Shown here: one piece after another, positions 28,276 to 38,058 of the stretch | Layout: every line of letters begins with the position of its first letter | Position numbering within the stretch: position 1 is the first letter of the stretch | NCBI GenBank assembly: GCA_017656425.1 | Contig: JACDNV010000001.1 | Span: forward strand, 1 to 64,000 | DNA length: 64,000 bases | Direction of reading: 5' to 3' | Source of the DNA: Candidatus Neomarinimicrobiota bacterium | GTDB lineage: Bacteria; Fidelibacterota; UBA2242; B5-G15 | Program-made: the position numbers and the translations under genes | Notes under the pieces: model-generated | The model's database searches: none | What the model was told of the DNA's origin: nothing | What the model saw: the letters and a program-made list of their open reading frames with translations, nothing else

Positions 28276-28523
28276 GATTTTGATCTATCTAAAAATGAAT
28301 TCTTTGTAATAATTAGTTCCAATGCAATTTTACCACACTGAGTAGATTTTGATAATTGAAAAAAATACTTAAAAACAAATATGATTTAAAAGTTTTAATG
28401 ACAAGTGGTTAGTTTGATAAAGAAGAGATATTAAATGAAATAAAACGAAGAGGATGGGATTTTATTCAAAAACCATATACCACTCTCCAATTACTTTCAT
28501 TGATTCATAAGATCATCCATTAA
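28276..28523 (+). pseudogene. Decayed response-regulator receiver (REC) domain fragment
   Basis: From 28276 one frame reads DFDLSKNEFFVIISSNAILPH, a stop, then VDFDN, a stop and KKYLKTN. The frame starting at 28380 reads YDLKVLMTSG, one TAG, then FDKEEILNEIKRRGWDFIQK, PYTTLQLLSLIHKIIH and TAA. This is the order of the second half of a REC domain: the phosphorylated-Asp strand and loop (here IISSN, without the aspartate), the conserved threonine/serine strand (LMTSG) and the FIQKPY lysine motif. The domain N-terminus and any kinase or output part are gone. It is a relic of a two-component protein, possibly the tail of a hybrid kinase. Confidence 0.65.
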
Positions 28524-28579
28524 ATAGTTTTAGATAAAAATTTTAACGAATTTTAACTATATTTTAAGGATAATTATAA

Positions 28580-31500
28580 ATGGGGCAGTTTATTGTGAAC
28601 ATAAAATCCGCTTTCCAAATTATATTGGCTACATTCATAATACTTCGATTGCAAAGTCTTGGGCAAGGCTTGATCATTAATGAACTAATGCCAAATAATG
28701 TCAGCACAATCTCCGACGAAAATGGCGATTTCCCTGACTGGATCGAATTAAAAAATAAAAGCAATATTTCAATTAATTTGAGTGACTACTTTATCACTGA
28801 CAATCCAGCAGATACATTTAAATGGAGACTACCAGATGAAGTTTTGGCTCCAAACTCTCATTTTTTAATCTTTGCATCGGGCAAAGACAGAAATTCAGGT
28901 GGTGTTCAATGGGAAACCGTAATACATATTGGAGACACATTAAAATATATTCTTGGCTCAAACTATCCAGGAGCAAATTGGAAAGTTCCCGATTTTGATG
29001 ATTCAGAATGGTTAATAGGCGTGTCAGGAATAGGATACGGAGATTACGACGACAGCACACAAGTCCCACAGGGTACAATTTCAATTTATATCAGAAAAAC
29101 TTTTATTATAGAAAATTCAGAAAGCATAAGATATGCAATACTGCATATGGATTATGATGATGCATTTGTCGCCTATCTGAATGGAAGAGAAATAGCACGC
29201 TCAAATATTGGAACAATTGGTACAGAACCAGACCCGAACGAGACAGCAACAACAGATCACGAAGCAAGAATCTATCAGGATGGTTTACCTGAAATGTTTA
29301 TAATAGATTCATTGTCATTTTTTAATGATGGTGCAAATGTGCTGGCAATTCAGGTTCATAATATTTCCAGTGAGTCATCAGATCTAAGTGCTATCCCATT
29401 CTTAACAATAGCAATAGAAGATAGTATAGAGAACTCAAGGGGTCTCGACCCATACATTAATTTGCCTGATCTCCGACCTCACACAAATTTTAAATTGAAT
29501 TCTGATGGTGAATCGGTATATTTATTTGATCTAAATGGAACCTTTGTTGATTCAGTCATTTACAACTACATTCCAGAAGATTTCTCATATGGGCGAAGTA
29601 GCACAGACATTAATAACTGGTTTCTTTTTGATAATCCCACTCCTGGTTATGATAATCCTGCAGAAGGCTATACCTCCATCTCTCCGGAAATACAATTTAG
29701 CTTACCACCTGGAATCTACGATAATACAATTAGCGTTTCCATTTACACACCTAACGATACTAATCAAGCAGAAATATTTTACACAACTGATGGTTCAATA
29801 CCAACAACCTCATCGATGAGATATACAGCTCCCATAAAAATCTCAGAACCCACAGTAATTAGGGCAAGGGCAATAGAACAGGGTAAGCTTCCAGGTGAAG
29901 TCTCCACTGCCACTTATATTGTCAACTTTGAAACAAACCTTCCAATTATTTCACTGGTAACCGATCCTCCTAATCTATGGGACTGGGAGACTGGAATATA
30001 TGTAGAGGGACCAAATGCAGATCAAGAACAACCCCACTTTGGAGCAAACTACTGGCAGGATTGGGAAAAACCAGCATATATTGAATTTTTTGAACCCGAT
30101 GAAGGATACCAGTTTTCAGCAAATGTAGGGATAAAAATTTATGGAGCTTGGAGCCGCGCCCATCCTCAAAAGTCTCTTGCAATTTTTGCTCGGAGGAAAT
30201 ATGGAACAGGTGTAATAAGATATAGGTTATTCCCCTGGCTGGATATAGATGAATTTGAATCCTTTGTACTCAGGAATTCAGGAAATGATTGGTATTTTAC
30301 AATGTTTAGAGATGGACTGGTGTATTGTCTCACAAAAAATCTGGATATAGACGCACTTGCATTCAGACCCTCTGTGGTGTTTATAAATGGAGAATATTGG
30401 GGAATTCATAACATTAGAGAAAAAGTAAATGAACATTATATTTCATCTCATCATCATTTAGACAAGGATAAAATTAATCTGCTGGAAATGTACAATACAG
30501 TTCTACATGGCTCAGGTAAAGATTATAATGAATTATACAATTTCATTAAAAATAACGACCTGTCTTTAAAACCCAACTATGAATACGTAAAGCAAAAAAT
30601 GGATATTGACGAATATATAAACTATATGGTTACAGAAATTTATATAGACAATGGAGATTGGCCAGGTAATAATTTAAAATACTGGAACTCCGACGGTATA
30701 AAGTTCCGATGGATATTATTCGATACGGACTTTGGATTTGGTATTTACGGGAATGAAAGATATAAATTTAACACTCTTGAATTTGCCCTTGAACCAAATT
30801 CCAAGAAGAATTGGCCAAATCCACCCTGGTCAACACTTATTTTTAGAAAATTGATCCAAAATAAAGAATTTAGAAATAAATTCATTAATACAGCATGCGA
30901 CCTGATAAATACCTATTTATCTTCCGACTACATTAAAAAAACAGTTGATTCACTGAAAAATTTAATATCAGATGAAATGGTCCGGCATACTCAGAGGTGG
31001 CCACAGGCTGGAAATTACGATAACTGGCTAAAGGATATCGGAAAAATAAAAGAATTTGCCACCTACAGACCATCTTATTTCCACAACTTTATGCAACAAC
31101 GCTTTGGTCTGAATACCAGTTATCTACTAAAAATTCACATTAATCCCCCAGCAACAGGTAAAATAAAGATAAATTCGATCATAGTAAGTAAAAAAGACTT
31201 TATCGGGAGATATTATAAAGAAATTCCAGTCACAGTCCAGGCCATATCAAAAAATGGCTATGTTTTTGACAAATGGACAGGTAACATAGAATCACAGGAA
31301 CCTGTAATTACAATAGAATCAGCATCATCAAGCTTAGAAATTACGGCAAATTTTAAACCAGCTGAGTTACCAGATAATGCAGTAGTAATTAATGAAATAA
31401 ACTACCATCCGGAAAATTCTTTCGACACCGGTGATTGGATAGAAATTTATAACAACACTGACTATACTATTGACATCAGTAACTGGAAATTGATGGATTC

Positions 31501-32164
31501 AGATAGCTCCCATGTATTTTCAATACCAGAAAATACTATACTTGAAAAAGGTGGCTTTCTTGTAATAGCAGAAGATTTATATAGATTTAAAAGTTTATTT
31601 CCATCTGTAGAAAATATAGTGGGAGAAACTGGCTTTGGTTTTTCCGCTGGTGGAGAAGTGATCAGGCTATTTGATGAAAATTGGAATTTGATAGATTCCG
31701 TAGAATACGATGATCAAAATCCATGGCCTGAAGAACCTGACGGTCATGGTCCTACCCTAGAGCTTAAGGATCCCGATCTTGATAACTCGCTACCTGAAAG
31801 CTGGGCAGCTTCAGAAAATCATGGTACTCCAGGAACATATAACAGTGTCTACACAGATATAGAAAAAACAAATAAACATAATATTTGTGAATTCAAGCTG
31901 TTATATAACTACCCAAACCCATTCAATTCTCAAACAACTATAAAATTCTTTATCCCTGATAGAGGTGTAGTAAAATTGTTTGTTTATGATATTTCAGGAA
32001 AATTTATCTATAAAAATACTCATTACTGTACAAAATCAGGGTATTATAGTTTTAAATGGAATGGTAAAAATTCAAACGGTGAAATAATACCATCAGGAGT
32101 TTATTTATATAGGATTGAATACAGAAACAAATCAAAAGTAGGAAAGATGCTATTTCTAAAATAA
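28580..32164 (+). CDS. Secreted CotH-kinase protein with lamin-tail and T9SS domains
   Basis: The 1194-residue protein has a signal peptide (about 1-30). A lamin-tail domain at about 31-105 (LIINELMPNNVSTISDENGD) appears to be split by a beta-sandwich insert (about 110-285) and resumed at about 295-365. A chitobiase-like C-terminal domain (FYTTDGSIPTTSS, about 380-450) is next. The CotH kinase domain (about 455-850) holds VFINGEYWGIHNIREKVNEH, GDWPGNNLKYW and FDTDFGFG. Then come an InlB-repeat-like segment (GYVFDKWTG), a second lamin-tail domain (VVINEINYHPENS) and a T9SS tail (LLYNYPNPFNSQTTIKF). CotH proteins are atypical kinases of spore or surface proteins; substrates here are unknown. 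The pullulanase gene follows 61 bases on. Confidence 0.85.
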   Translation: MGQFIVNIKSAFQIILATFIILRLQSLGQGLIINELMPNNVSTISDENGDFPDWIELKNKSNISINLSDYFITDNPADTFKWRLPDEVLAPNSHFLIFASGKDRNSGGVQWETVIHIGDTLKYILGSNYPGANWKVPDFDDSEWLIGVSGIGYGDYDDSTQVPQGTISIYIRKTFIIENSESIRYAILHMDYDDAFVAYLNGREIARSNIGTIGTEPDPNETATTDHEARIYQDGLPEMFIIDSLSFFNDGANVLAIQVHNISSESSDLSAIPFLTIAIEDSIENSRGLDPYINLPDLRPHTNFKLNSDGESVYLFDLNGTFVDSVIYNYIPEDFSYGRSSTDINNWFLFDNPTPGYDNPAEGYTSISPEIQFSLPPGIYDNTISVSIYTPNDTNQAEIFYTTDGSIPTTSSMRYTAPIKISEPTVIRARAIEQGKLPGEVSTATYIVNFETNLPIISLVTDPPNLWDWETGIYVEGPNADQEQPHFGANYWQDWEKPAYIEFFEPDEGYQFSANVGIKIYGAWSRAHPQKSLAIFARRKYGTGVIRYRLFPWLDIDEFESFVLRNSGNDWYFTMFRDGLVYCLTKNLDIDALAFRPSVVFINGEYWGIHNIREKVNEHYISSHHHLDKDKINLLEMYNTVLHGSGKDYNELYNFIKNNDLSLKPNYEYVKQKMDIDEYINYMVTEIYIDNGDWPGNNLKYWNSDGIKFRWILFDTDFGFGIYGNERYKFNTLEFALEPNSKKNWPNPPWSTLIFRKLIQNKEFRNKFINTACDLINTYLSSDYIKKTVDSLKNLISDEMVRHTQRWPQAGNYDNWLKDIGKIKEFATYRPSYFHNFMQQRFGLNTSYLLKIHINPPATGKIKINSIIVSKKDFIGRYYKEIPVTVQAISKNGYVFDKWTGNIESQEPVITIESASSSLEITANFKPAELPDNAVVINEINYHPENSFDTGDWIEIYNNTDYTIDISNWKLMDSDSSHVFSIPENTILEKGGFLVIAEDLYRFKSLFPSVENIVGETGFGFSAGGEVIRLFDENWNLIDSVEYDDQNPWPEEPDGHGPTLELKDPDLDNSLPESWAASENHGTPGTYNSVYTDIEKTNKHNICEFKLLYNYPNPFNSQTTIKFFIPDRGVVKLFVYDISGKFIYKNTHYCTKSGYYSFKWNGKNSNGEIIPSGVYLYRIEYRNKSKVGKMLFLK

Positions 32165-32225
32165 ACTTTCTTTTATTCCCACAATTATAATTATATTAAT
32201 TTTGATATCTATAATAAGAATTAGC

Positions 32226-34733
32226 ATGATAAAATATCTATACACCATTTTATTTATTTTATTGACAACTGTTATCAACCAAAACACAGGGGTAGAGCAA
32301 GATATGAAAAAATTAACAGTTCACTATCACAGATATATGCAGGATTACGAAGGATGGACGCTCTGGAGCTGGACCGACTCAATTAGAAAAGAAATAAAGC
32401 CGGTACGAACCGACAACTACGGCTTGGTATTTGAAATTGATATTACAGATTTCAACTATCCAGATATAATCGGACTCTTGCCAAAATATAAAAACTGGGA
32501 GAATAAAGATACTCCCGAAAGATTCTGGACCAACAAAGCTGGCTATGAGATTTGGCTTATCCAATCGGATAAAAACATATATCAAACTACACCTGATTTA
32601 TCACTGAAAATATTAAATGCATTTCTGGATGGTGAAAATTACATAACCGCTACTTTCACACACCCGTTGATAAAAAATGATATAAAACCTTCTCTTTTTT
32701 CGCTTATATTAAAAAACAAAAAAATCAAACCATCCAAAGTAGATTATCTAAATCCCACCGATTCATTATCGAACATCTTAACATTAAAATTCAACTCAAC
32801 AATTACCATTGATGACTTTCCTGCAAACATTTATTATAAAGACCTTCCCTGTTGTGTTGTCCATATACGTGATTATCTGGTAAATGAAAAATTCTATTTC
32901 GACGGCAAATTAGGGCTTTTAAAAGAAAATGACTCTTTAATTTTTAGGCTTTTTGCACCATCAGCAACAGAGGTAAAATTAAATATTTATGAAAGTGCAA
33001 GAGGAAAAAGACTCGAACAAATATCTCTTGAGAAAAGAGATAATGGTGTCTGGGAAATAAAACTTCCTGATAGATATATTGGGGAATACTATACCTATAG
33101 TGTAGCTGGATTGGATCCTCATCATGATCCAACTCTTGAACTAACTGACCCTTACTCCGCCTGCGTTACAGCACCGCATTCGCGAAGCAAAATTTATTTT
33201 GACAACACAAAAATGATTTATCCACCAGACACTGAAATTGATGAATTAATTATATATGAAGTTCATGTTCGTGACTTTTCTATCTCAGATGATTCAGGAA
33301 TTAAGGCAAAGGGGAAATTCCTTGGATTTTGCGAAGAAGGAACTAATTTACAAGGGCAAGATATTTCAACCGGCATTGACCACCTTAAAGAACTGGGAAT
33401 AAATGCTGTCCATTTACTTCCAGTTTCAGATTTCGACAATGATGAATTCAGTGATAACTATAATTGGGGATATATGCCCGTAAATTTTAATAGCCCCGAC
33501 GGGTGGTATGCCACAAATCCTGAAGACGAATCCAGGGTTATCGAGTTAAAAAAACTAATCAATTCCCTTCATAAAAACGGGATTAAAGTAATTCTTGACA
33601 TGGTTTATAATCATACAGCTGAAGGTAGTCCTGAGGTTAGATACAACTTCAACGGGATTGTACCACACTTTTACTACAGGGAAAAACCAGATGGGACATA
33701 CTGGAACGGATCAGGATGTGGAAATGAAGTTAGATCAGAAAATCCAATGGTTAGAAAGTTTATAATTGATTCAATGATATACTGGGTAAAAGAATACAAT
33801 ATTGATGGTTTTAGATTAGACCTAATGGGGTTAATAGACCTTGAGACATTAAAATTAGCCGTAAAAGAATTGAAGAAAATAAGACCTGATATTTTTATCT
33901 ACGGTGAGCCATGGATAGTTGGAGAAACTCCAATCAAACCAACACTTAAAGGAGATCAGAAAAGTACTGGTATTGCTGTATTCAACGATAACTTCAGAGA
34001 TGCAATAAAAGGACCATGGTACAACACCGAGCCGGGCTACATTCAACAGGCAATATATATTGATAAAATAAAAAAAGGAATAATAGGAAGTATAACAGAT
34101 TTTACCGATTCTCCCCTTGAAACAATAAATTATGTTGCCTGTCATGATGGTAGAACTCTCTGGGACAGAATCCAGGTCACAACACAAAATGAACCATCTG
34201 CTACATTTGAGCAAAAAGTAGCAATGCATAAGCTTGCCATTGCAATTATCCTCACATCACAGGGTATTCCATTTATACATGCAGGAGATGAATTTTTAAG
34301 AACAAAATTCGGCGAGCATAATAGCTATAATCTACCCGATGAGATAAACAAAATCCGCTGGTCAAATAAAGAAAAGTATTACGATGTTTTCAATTATGTA
34401 AAAGGTTTAATAAAAATCAGAAAAGAACACCCGGCATTCCGAATGAAAACAAAAGAAGATATATTGCAAAACCTCGAATTTTTTGAAGATATTGGTTTGC
34501 AGGTACCGGAAAATTGCATTGCCTACTGGATGAATGGTAAAAAAGCCGGTGACAGTTGGGAAGAAATTATTGTACTAATAAATCCGAATAGATCAGAAAA
34601 AGAATTTATACTGCCTGATGGAGAATGGAGCCTTATACCTATCAATAATCCTATGGGTAACACAAACACACAAAAAATAATTGATAATTTAATAACTGTA
34701 GATCCTATTAGCTTATTTATATTAAGTAAATAA
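32226..34733 (+). CDS. pulA: Secreted type I pullulanase (GH13)
   Basis: The 835-residue protein has a signal peptide (MIKYLYTILFILLTTVINQN). An N-terminal starch-binding-type domain follows (LTVHYHRYMQDYEGWTLWSW), then a CBM48-like domain (GLLKENDSLIFRLFAPSATE) and a GH13 barrel. The catalytic residues are visible: nucleophile D532 in DGFRLDLMG, acid/base E561 in YGEPW and D641 in CHDG. Type I pullulanases cut alpha-1,6 bonds in branched glucans and carry YNWGYDP; here the motif is YNWGYMP (412-418), with Met at 417. No T9SS tail is seen. I preferred ATG 32226 to TTG 32202 because it opens directly into the signal peptide. It meets the GH97 gene tail to tail with 3 bases between. Confidence 0.88.
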   Translation: MIKYLYTILFILLTTVINQNTGVEQDMKKLTVHYHRYMQDYEGWTLWSWTDSIRKEIKPVRTDNYGLVFEIDITDFNYPDIIGLLPKYKNWENKDTPERFWTNKAGYEIWLIQSDKNIYQTTPDLSLKILNAFLDGENYITATFTHPLIKNDIKPSLFSLILKNKKIKPSKVDYLNPTDSLSNILTLKFNSTITIDDFPANIYYKDLPCCVVHIRDYLVNEKFYFDGKLGLLKENDSLIFRLFAPSATEVKLNIYESARGKRLEQISLEKRDNGVWEIKLPDRYIGEYYTYSVAGLDPHHDPTLELTDPYSACVTAPHSRSKIYFDNTKMIYPPDTEIDELIIYEVHVRDFSISDDSGIKAKGKFLGFCEEGTNLQGQDISTGIDHLKELGINAVHLLPVSDFDNDEFSDNYNWGYMPVNFNSPDGWYATNPEDESRVIELKKLINSLHKNGIKVILDMVYNHTAEGSPEVRYNFNGIVPHFYYREKPDGTYWNGSGCGNEVRSENPMVRKFIIDSMIYWVKEYNIDGFRLDLMGLIDLETLKLAVKELKKIRPDIFIYGEPWIVGETPIKPTLKGDQKSTGIAVFNDNFRDAIKGPWYNTEPGYIQQAIYIDKIKKGIIGSITDFTDSPLETINYVACHDGRTLWDRIQVTTQNEPSATFEQKVAMHKLAIAIILTSQGIPFIHAGDEFLRTKFGEHNSYNLPDEINKIRWSNKEKYYDVFNYVKGLIKIRKEHPAFRMKTKEDILQNLEFFEDIGLQVPENCIAYWMNGKKAGDSWEEIIVLINPNRSEKEFILPDGEWSLIPINNPMGNTNTQKIIDNLITVDPISLFILSK

Positions 34734-34736
34734 ACT

Positions 34737-36782
34737 TTATTTTTCTGTTGGGACAAACCTTATAGCAGTCCCACCTCCTGGCGCAAGGTTTATATTAATC
34801 CAATCAACGTTTTTTACTAATTTTTTCTCAATTTTTATATCATAAGGATTTGTTCTCCAGTCTGCCTTATCCCCATCTCTATATATTTCTGCTACATATT
34901 TTATCCCGGGAGTCAAAAAGTCAAGTTTTATCTCAAAGTTCCTACACTCCTCATCGGTAATACTGCCTAAATACCACTCATCAGAATTTCTATCCTTTCT
35001 CACAATTGTCACATAATCTCCTATTTTTCCATTTAATACAATCGTTCTATCCCAGTCAGTTGGTACATCCATTATAAACTTAAATGCATCCAGTTTTTTC
35101 TCATAATTCTCTGGTAAGTCCGCCGCCATCTGAAATGGTGAATATATCACTACATACAATGCAAGTTGCTTGGCAAGTGTCGTATTTACTTTATTATTTG
35201 GTCTGTATTTATCAAAGGTAAGATCAAATATCCCGGGTGTAAAATCCATAGGTCCTGATAATAGCCTTGTAAATGGTAAAATCGTTGTGTGTTCAGGCGG
35301 ATTACCACCATCAGGCGACCAAGCATTATATTCCTGCCCTCTTGCACCTTCCCTCGACATCATATTAGGCCATGTCCTCCTCTCACCAGTATCTTTTATC
35401 GGCTCATGTGCTATTATCATTATATGATGTTTTGCTGCTACCTCTATAACCTTTCTGAAATGTTCTACCATATACTGGCTATGATGCCATTCTCTTACAA
35501 GTTTCCCTTCCTCATTAATCCTTGGCAAGTCTTTCCCCCAACCAACGTACCCGGTCTTTACAACGGGAATACCTAACTCTTCATAAAACTTAAAAGCTTC
35601 CTTCATCTGTCTTTCGTAATTCAATATATCTGCACCCGTCTCATGATGTCCAATGACGAACACTCCCTTCGATTTCGCATACTCTGACAACCTCTTTATA
35701 TCAAAATCTGGATATGGTTTTAAAAAATTCATCGGGCTTGGATATGCACCTGCCCAATCACTATCCCATCCTACATTCCAACCTTCAACTAAAACCCCTT
35801 GAAAACCGTATTTTGAAGCGAAATCTATATATTTTATAGTATTCTCTGTCGTTGCTCCATGTTTTTGACCAGATGACCAGGTCGTCTTACCTACATGCAT
35901 CTCCCACCAGATACCTACATATTTACCAGTTCTTATCCAGCTCACATCTGTTAACTTACAAGGCTCATTTAGATTTAATATTAGATAAGAAGTTATTAAA
36001 CCACCTGGAGTATCAGCAATTTGGATAGTCCTCCAGGGAGATTTTAAAGGCAAACTACCCTTTACCTTGATCCCATCTGACCAGGGGACAAGATCAACCT
36101 CTAATTTAGTTTTCCCTTTTCTTGCCAGTGTCATTGACGAATACTTTTCTAAAGCAGCCTCATGTATAGCTAGATATAAACCATTATTAGTCTCAATTGT
36201 AGCAGGTGTGTGAATTGTATCTATCTGGCTGATCTTTGTCTTTCTATATAGATATTCATATCTTTCGGGCTTATATGCCGGTATCCACCAAATCTCATAA
36301 TCACCGGGAAAATTAAACTCCGTAAGCTCATCTAAAATTTCAATTTTTTTTAATCTCCTCTGTTCTGGAATGAAATATCTAAATCCTATGCCATCATCAT
36401 AAACTCGAAATATTATTACCAATTTCCCAGTATTTCTTCTTGAACCATCTAACTGAATTGTAAGTTCATTATAGTTATTTCTTATCTTACTTTCCTCACC
36501 CCATACTTGAGTCCAGACTTCATCTAAGGAATCTTTTTTAATTCTCCTCACTATGAAATGATCTTCGAAGGAAATTTTCTCTTTTATTTTTAAACCCAAT
36601 CTTGATAAGATAATAACAGGTTCATTAGAACGATAGACCTGATAGTAGGGGATTCCATCTTTAAGGATAAAATTAAGTTTAACCGTTCCGTTTGGCGAAG
36701 ATATTGAATATTCATTCGGATAGCTCCTGGAAACTATTAGATAAATTATAATTACAATCAACATTCTGATCACTTTTTTCAT
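34737..36782 (-). CDS. Glycoside hydrolase family 97, inverting alpha-glucosidase type
   Basis: The 681-residue protein has a signal peptide (about 1-22), an N-terminal beta sandwich, a catalytic barrel and a C-terminal beta domain, the GH97 layout. The three glutamates used by inverting GH97 (SusB E439, E508, E532) have matches in E381 (GHHETGAD), E460 (IIAHEP) and E484 (RGQEYNAW). The last two have the same 24-residue spacing as in SusB. The position of the nucleophile Asp in retaining members reads VVKTGYVG, as in SusB, so inverting hydrolysis of alpha-glucosides is expected. The convergent neighbour is a pullulanase, which fits joint use of starch or pullulan-like glucans. Confidence 0.9.
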   Translation of the reverse strand: MKKVIRMLIVIIIYLIVSRSYPNEYSISSPNGTVKLNFILKDGIPYYQVYRSNEPVIILSRLGLKIKEKISFEDHFIVRRIKKDSLDEVWTQVWGEESKIRNNYNELTIQLDGSRRNTGKLVIIFRVYDDGIGFRYFIPEQRRLKKIEILDELTEFNFPGDYEIWWIPAYKPERYEYLYRKTKISQIDTIHTPATIETNNGLYLAIHEAALEKYSSMTLARKGKTKLEVDLVPWSDGIKVKGSLPLKSPWRTIQIADTPGGLITSYLILNLNEPCKLTDVSWIRTGKYVGIWWEMHVGKTTWSSGQKHGATTENTIKYIDFASKYGFQGVLVEGWNVGWDSDWAGAYPSPMNFLKPYPDFDIKRLSEYAKSKGVFVIGHHETGADILNYERQMKEAFKFYEELGIPVVKTGYVGWGKDLPRINEEGKLVREWHHSQYMVEHFRKVIEVAAKHHIMIIAHEPIKDTGERRTWPNMMSREGARGQEYNAWSPDGGNPPEHTTILPFTRLLSGPMDFTPGIFDLTFDKYRPNNKVNTTLAKQLALYVVIYSPFQMAADLPENYEKKLDAFKFIMDVPTDWDRTIVLNGKIGDYVTIVRKDRNSDEWYLGSITDEECRNFEIKLDFLTPGIKYVAEIYRDGDKADWRTNPYDIKIEKKLVKNVDWININLAPGGGTAIRFVPTEK

Positions 36783-37294
36783 TTTATCCTCCCCTAAATC
36801 ATCACTACCTTTTTTCGTTTCATCATCTTTTTTATCAAATAGTTCCTATTTATATTAAAATAAACGTTCACTTGAATATGCCATCGTAATTCTTCCATCC
36901 AGCACAAAACGCTAATTTAGAAGAACTTTAGTAATATATTCTAAAAATGTGAATAATTTCGGAACACATAAAATATTCAATTAACATCCTTTCCTAAAAA
37001 TAAAAATTATACTTCTTGAAACCCATAACAACATCAAAAACAATAAATATATAGGCAATGTTTCTATTTGTCTTCTGATTTCTAAATACCAATGGTATCT
37101 CAAATATTAGTCCCTACAATATAAGTCATTTAAATCATTTTATCAGTATTATATTCCAAAATAGCAATTCTTAGAGGAAAATTTCTTTTTGATATTTACT
37201 TTAAATTAGTTCCATAAATTATTCCAAGATTATATTTTTGATTATTTAAAATTTTCGTAACTTTTTTACGCAAATTTACAAAAGGAGATAAAAA
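36783..37294. other. Divergent intergenic region, no recognised element
   Basis: 512 AT-rich bases lie between the GH97 start (-) and the peroxiredoxin start (+). It must hold promoters for both, but no -35/-10 pair, operator or hairpin stood out. No open frame with protein-like content was found in either strand. AAAGGAG just before the peroxiredoxin ATG is its ribosome binding site. Confidence 0.5.
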
Positions 37295-37762
37295 ATGGTC
37301 AAAGTAGGTGACATAGCATCTGACTTTTGCCTACCAGATCAAAATGATAACAAAGTCTGTCTAAAAGATTTTCGGGGGAAGTGGGTGGTATTATATTTCT
37401 ACCACAAAGATAATAGTAGTGGATGTACCAAAGAGGCTAAGGAATTCACATCATTAATAGATGAATTTATTAATCTTAATAGTGTCATTATCGGAATAAG
37501 TCCCGATTCACCAAAAAGTCATAAAAACTTTGCTGAAAAACATGAATTAAAGGTATTGCTATTAAGCGATCAGGACCATAAAGTTGCTGAACAATATGGG
37601 GTATGGCAACTTAAAAAAAGATGTGGAAGAGAATCATGGGGCATTGTAAGGACAACATTCTTAATTAGTCCAACAGGGAAAATCGAAAAGATATGGGAAA
37701 ATGTGAAAGTAGATGGACATGCTGAAGATGTCAAATGTGAATTAAAAAACTTACATGACTAA
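37295..37762 (+). CDS. Peroxiredoxin, BCP/PrxQ-like, atypical active site
   Basis: The 155-residue protein has the thioredoxin fold of the AhpC/TSA group, with FRGKWVVLYFY before the active site and VRTTFLI near the end carrying the conserved Arg. The peroxidatic cysteine is C44 (SSGCTKEAKEF). Two normal features are absent: the residue 5 after it, the resolving Cys in BCP enzymes, is K49, and the Pro of the PxxxTxxC motif is H37. Other cysteines exist (12, 22, one in KKRCGRE, one near the end), so another resolving Cys or a 1-Cys mechanism is possible. It probably reduces peroxides in the cytoplasm. DUF2892 follows 21 bases on. Confidence 0.85.
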   Translation: MVKVGDIASDFCLPDQNDNKVCLKDFRGKWVVLYFYHKDNSSGCTKEAKEFTSLIDEFINLNSVIIGISPDSPKSHKNFAEKHELKVLLLSDQDHKVAEQYGVWQLKKRCGRESWGIVRTTFLISPTGKIEKIWENVKVDGHAEDVKCELKNLHD

Positions 37763-37783
37763 ATAAAACTGGAGGGAAATAAC

Positions 37784-38011
37784 ATGGAAAAAAATGTTGG
37801 CAAACTTGATCAAGTATTGAGAATTGTAATAGGTATAGTTTTACTTCTTCTCGGGCTTTTCTTCACTGGCGGATGGTTTGCAAAAGTACTCATAATACTG
37901 GGCTTCATAGGACTTATTACAGGTATCCTTGCAAAATGCCCACTGTACGCTTTGTTTAATATTAACACATGTAAAGTAAAAGAAGAAAAAGAAAAAAAGA
38001 AAGCCGAATAA
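37784..38011 (+). CDS. DUF2892 (YgaP-like) inner-membrane protein
   Basis: This 75-residue protein has the DUF2892 pattern: an N-terminal NVGKLDQVLRIVIGIVLLLL, then a second hydrophobic helix (VLIILGFIGLITGILAKCPL) and the conserved CPLYALFNINTC with two cysteines, followed by a lysine-rich cytoplasmic tail. In some proteins the domain is fused to rhodanese; its own role is not known, though it is often found near sulfur or redox genes. A GGAGG site precedes the ATG. It lies between a peroxiredoxin and a zinc-ribbon gene, which fits a redox context. Confidence 0.85.
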   Translation: MEKNVGKLDQVLRIVIGIVLLLLGLFFTGGWFAKVLIILGFIGLITGILAKCPLYALFNINTCKVKEEKEKKKAE

Positions 38012-38058
38012 TAATTTTTGTTTTCTATTTAACAGATACTTATCAAAATAAAGAATCC

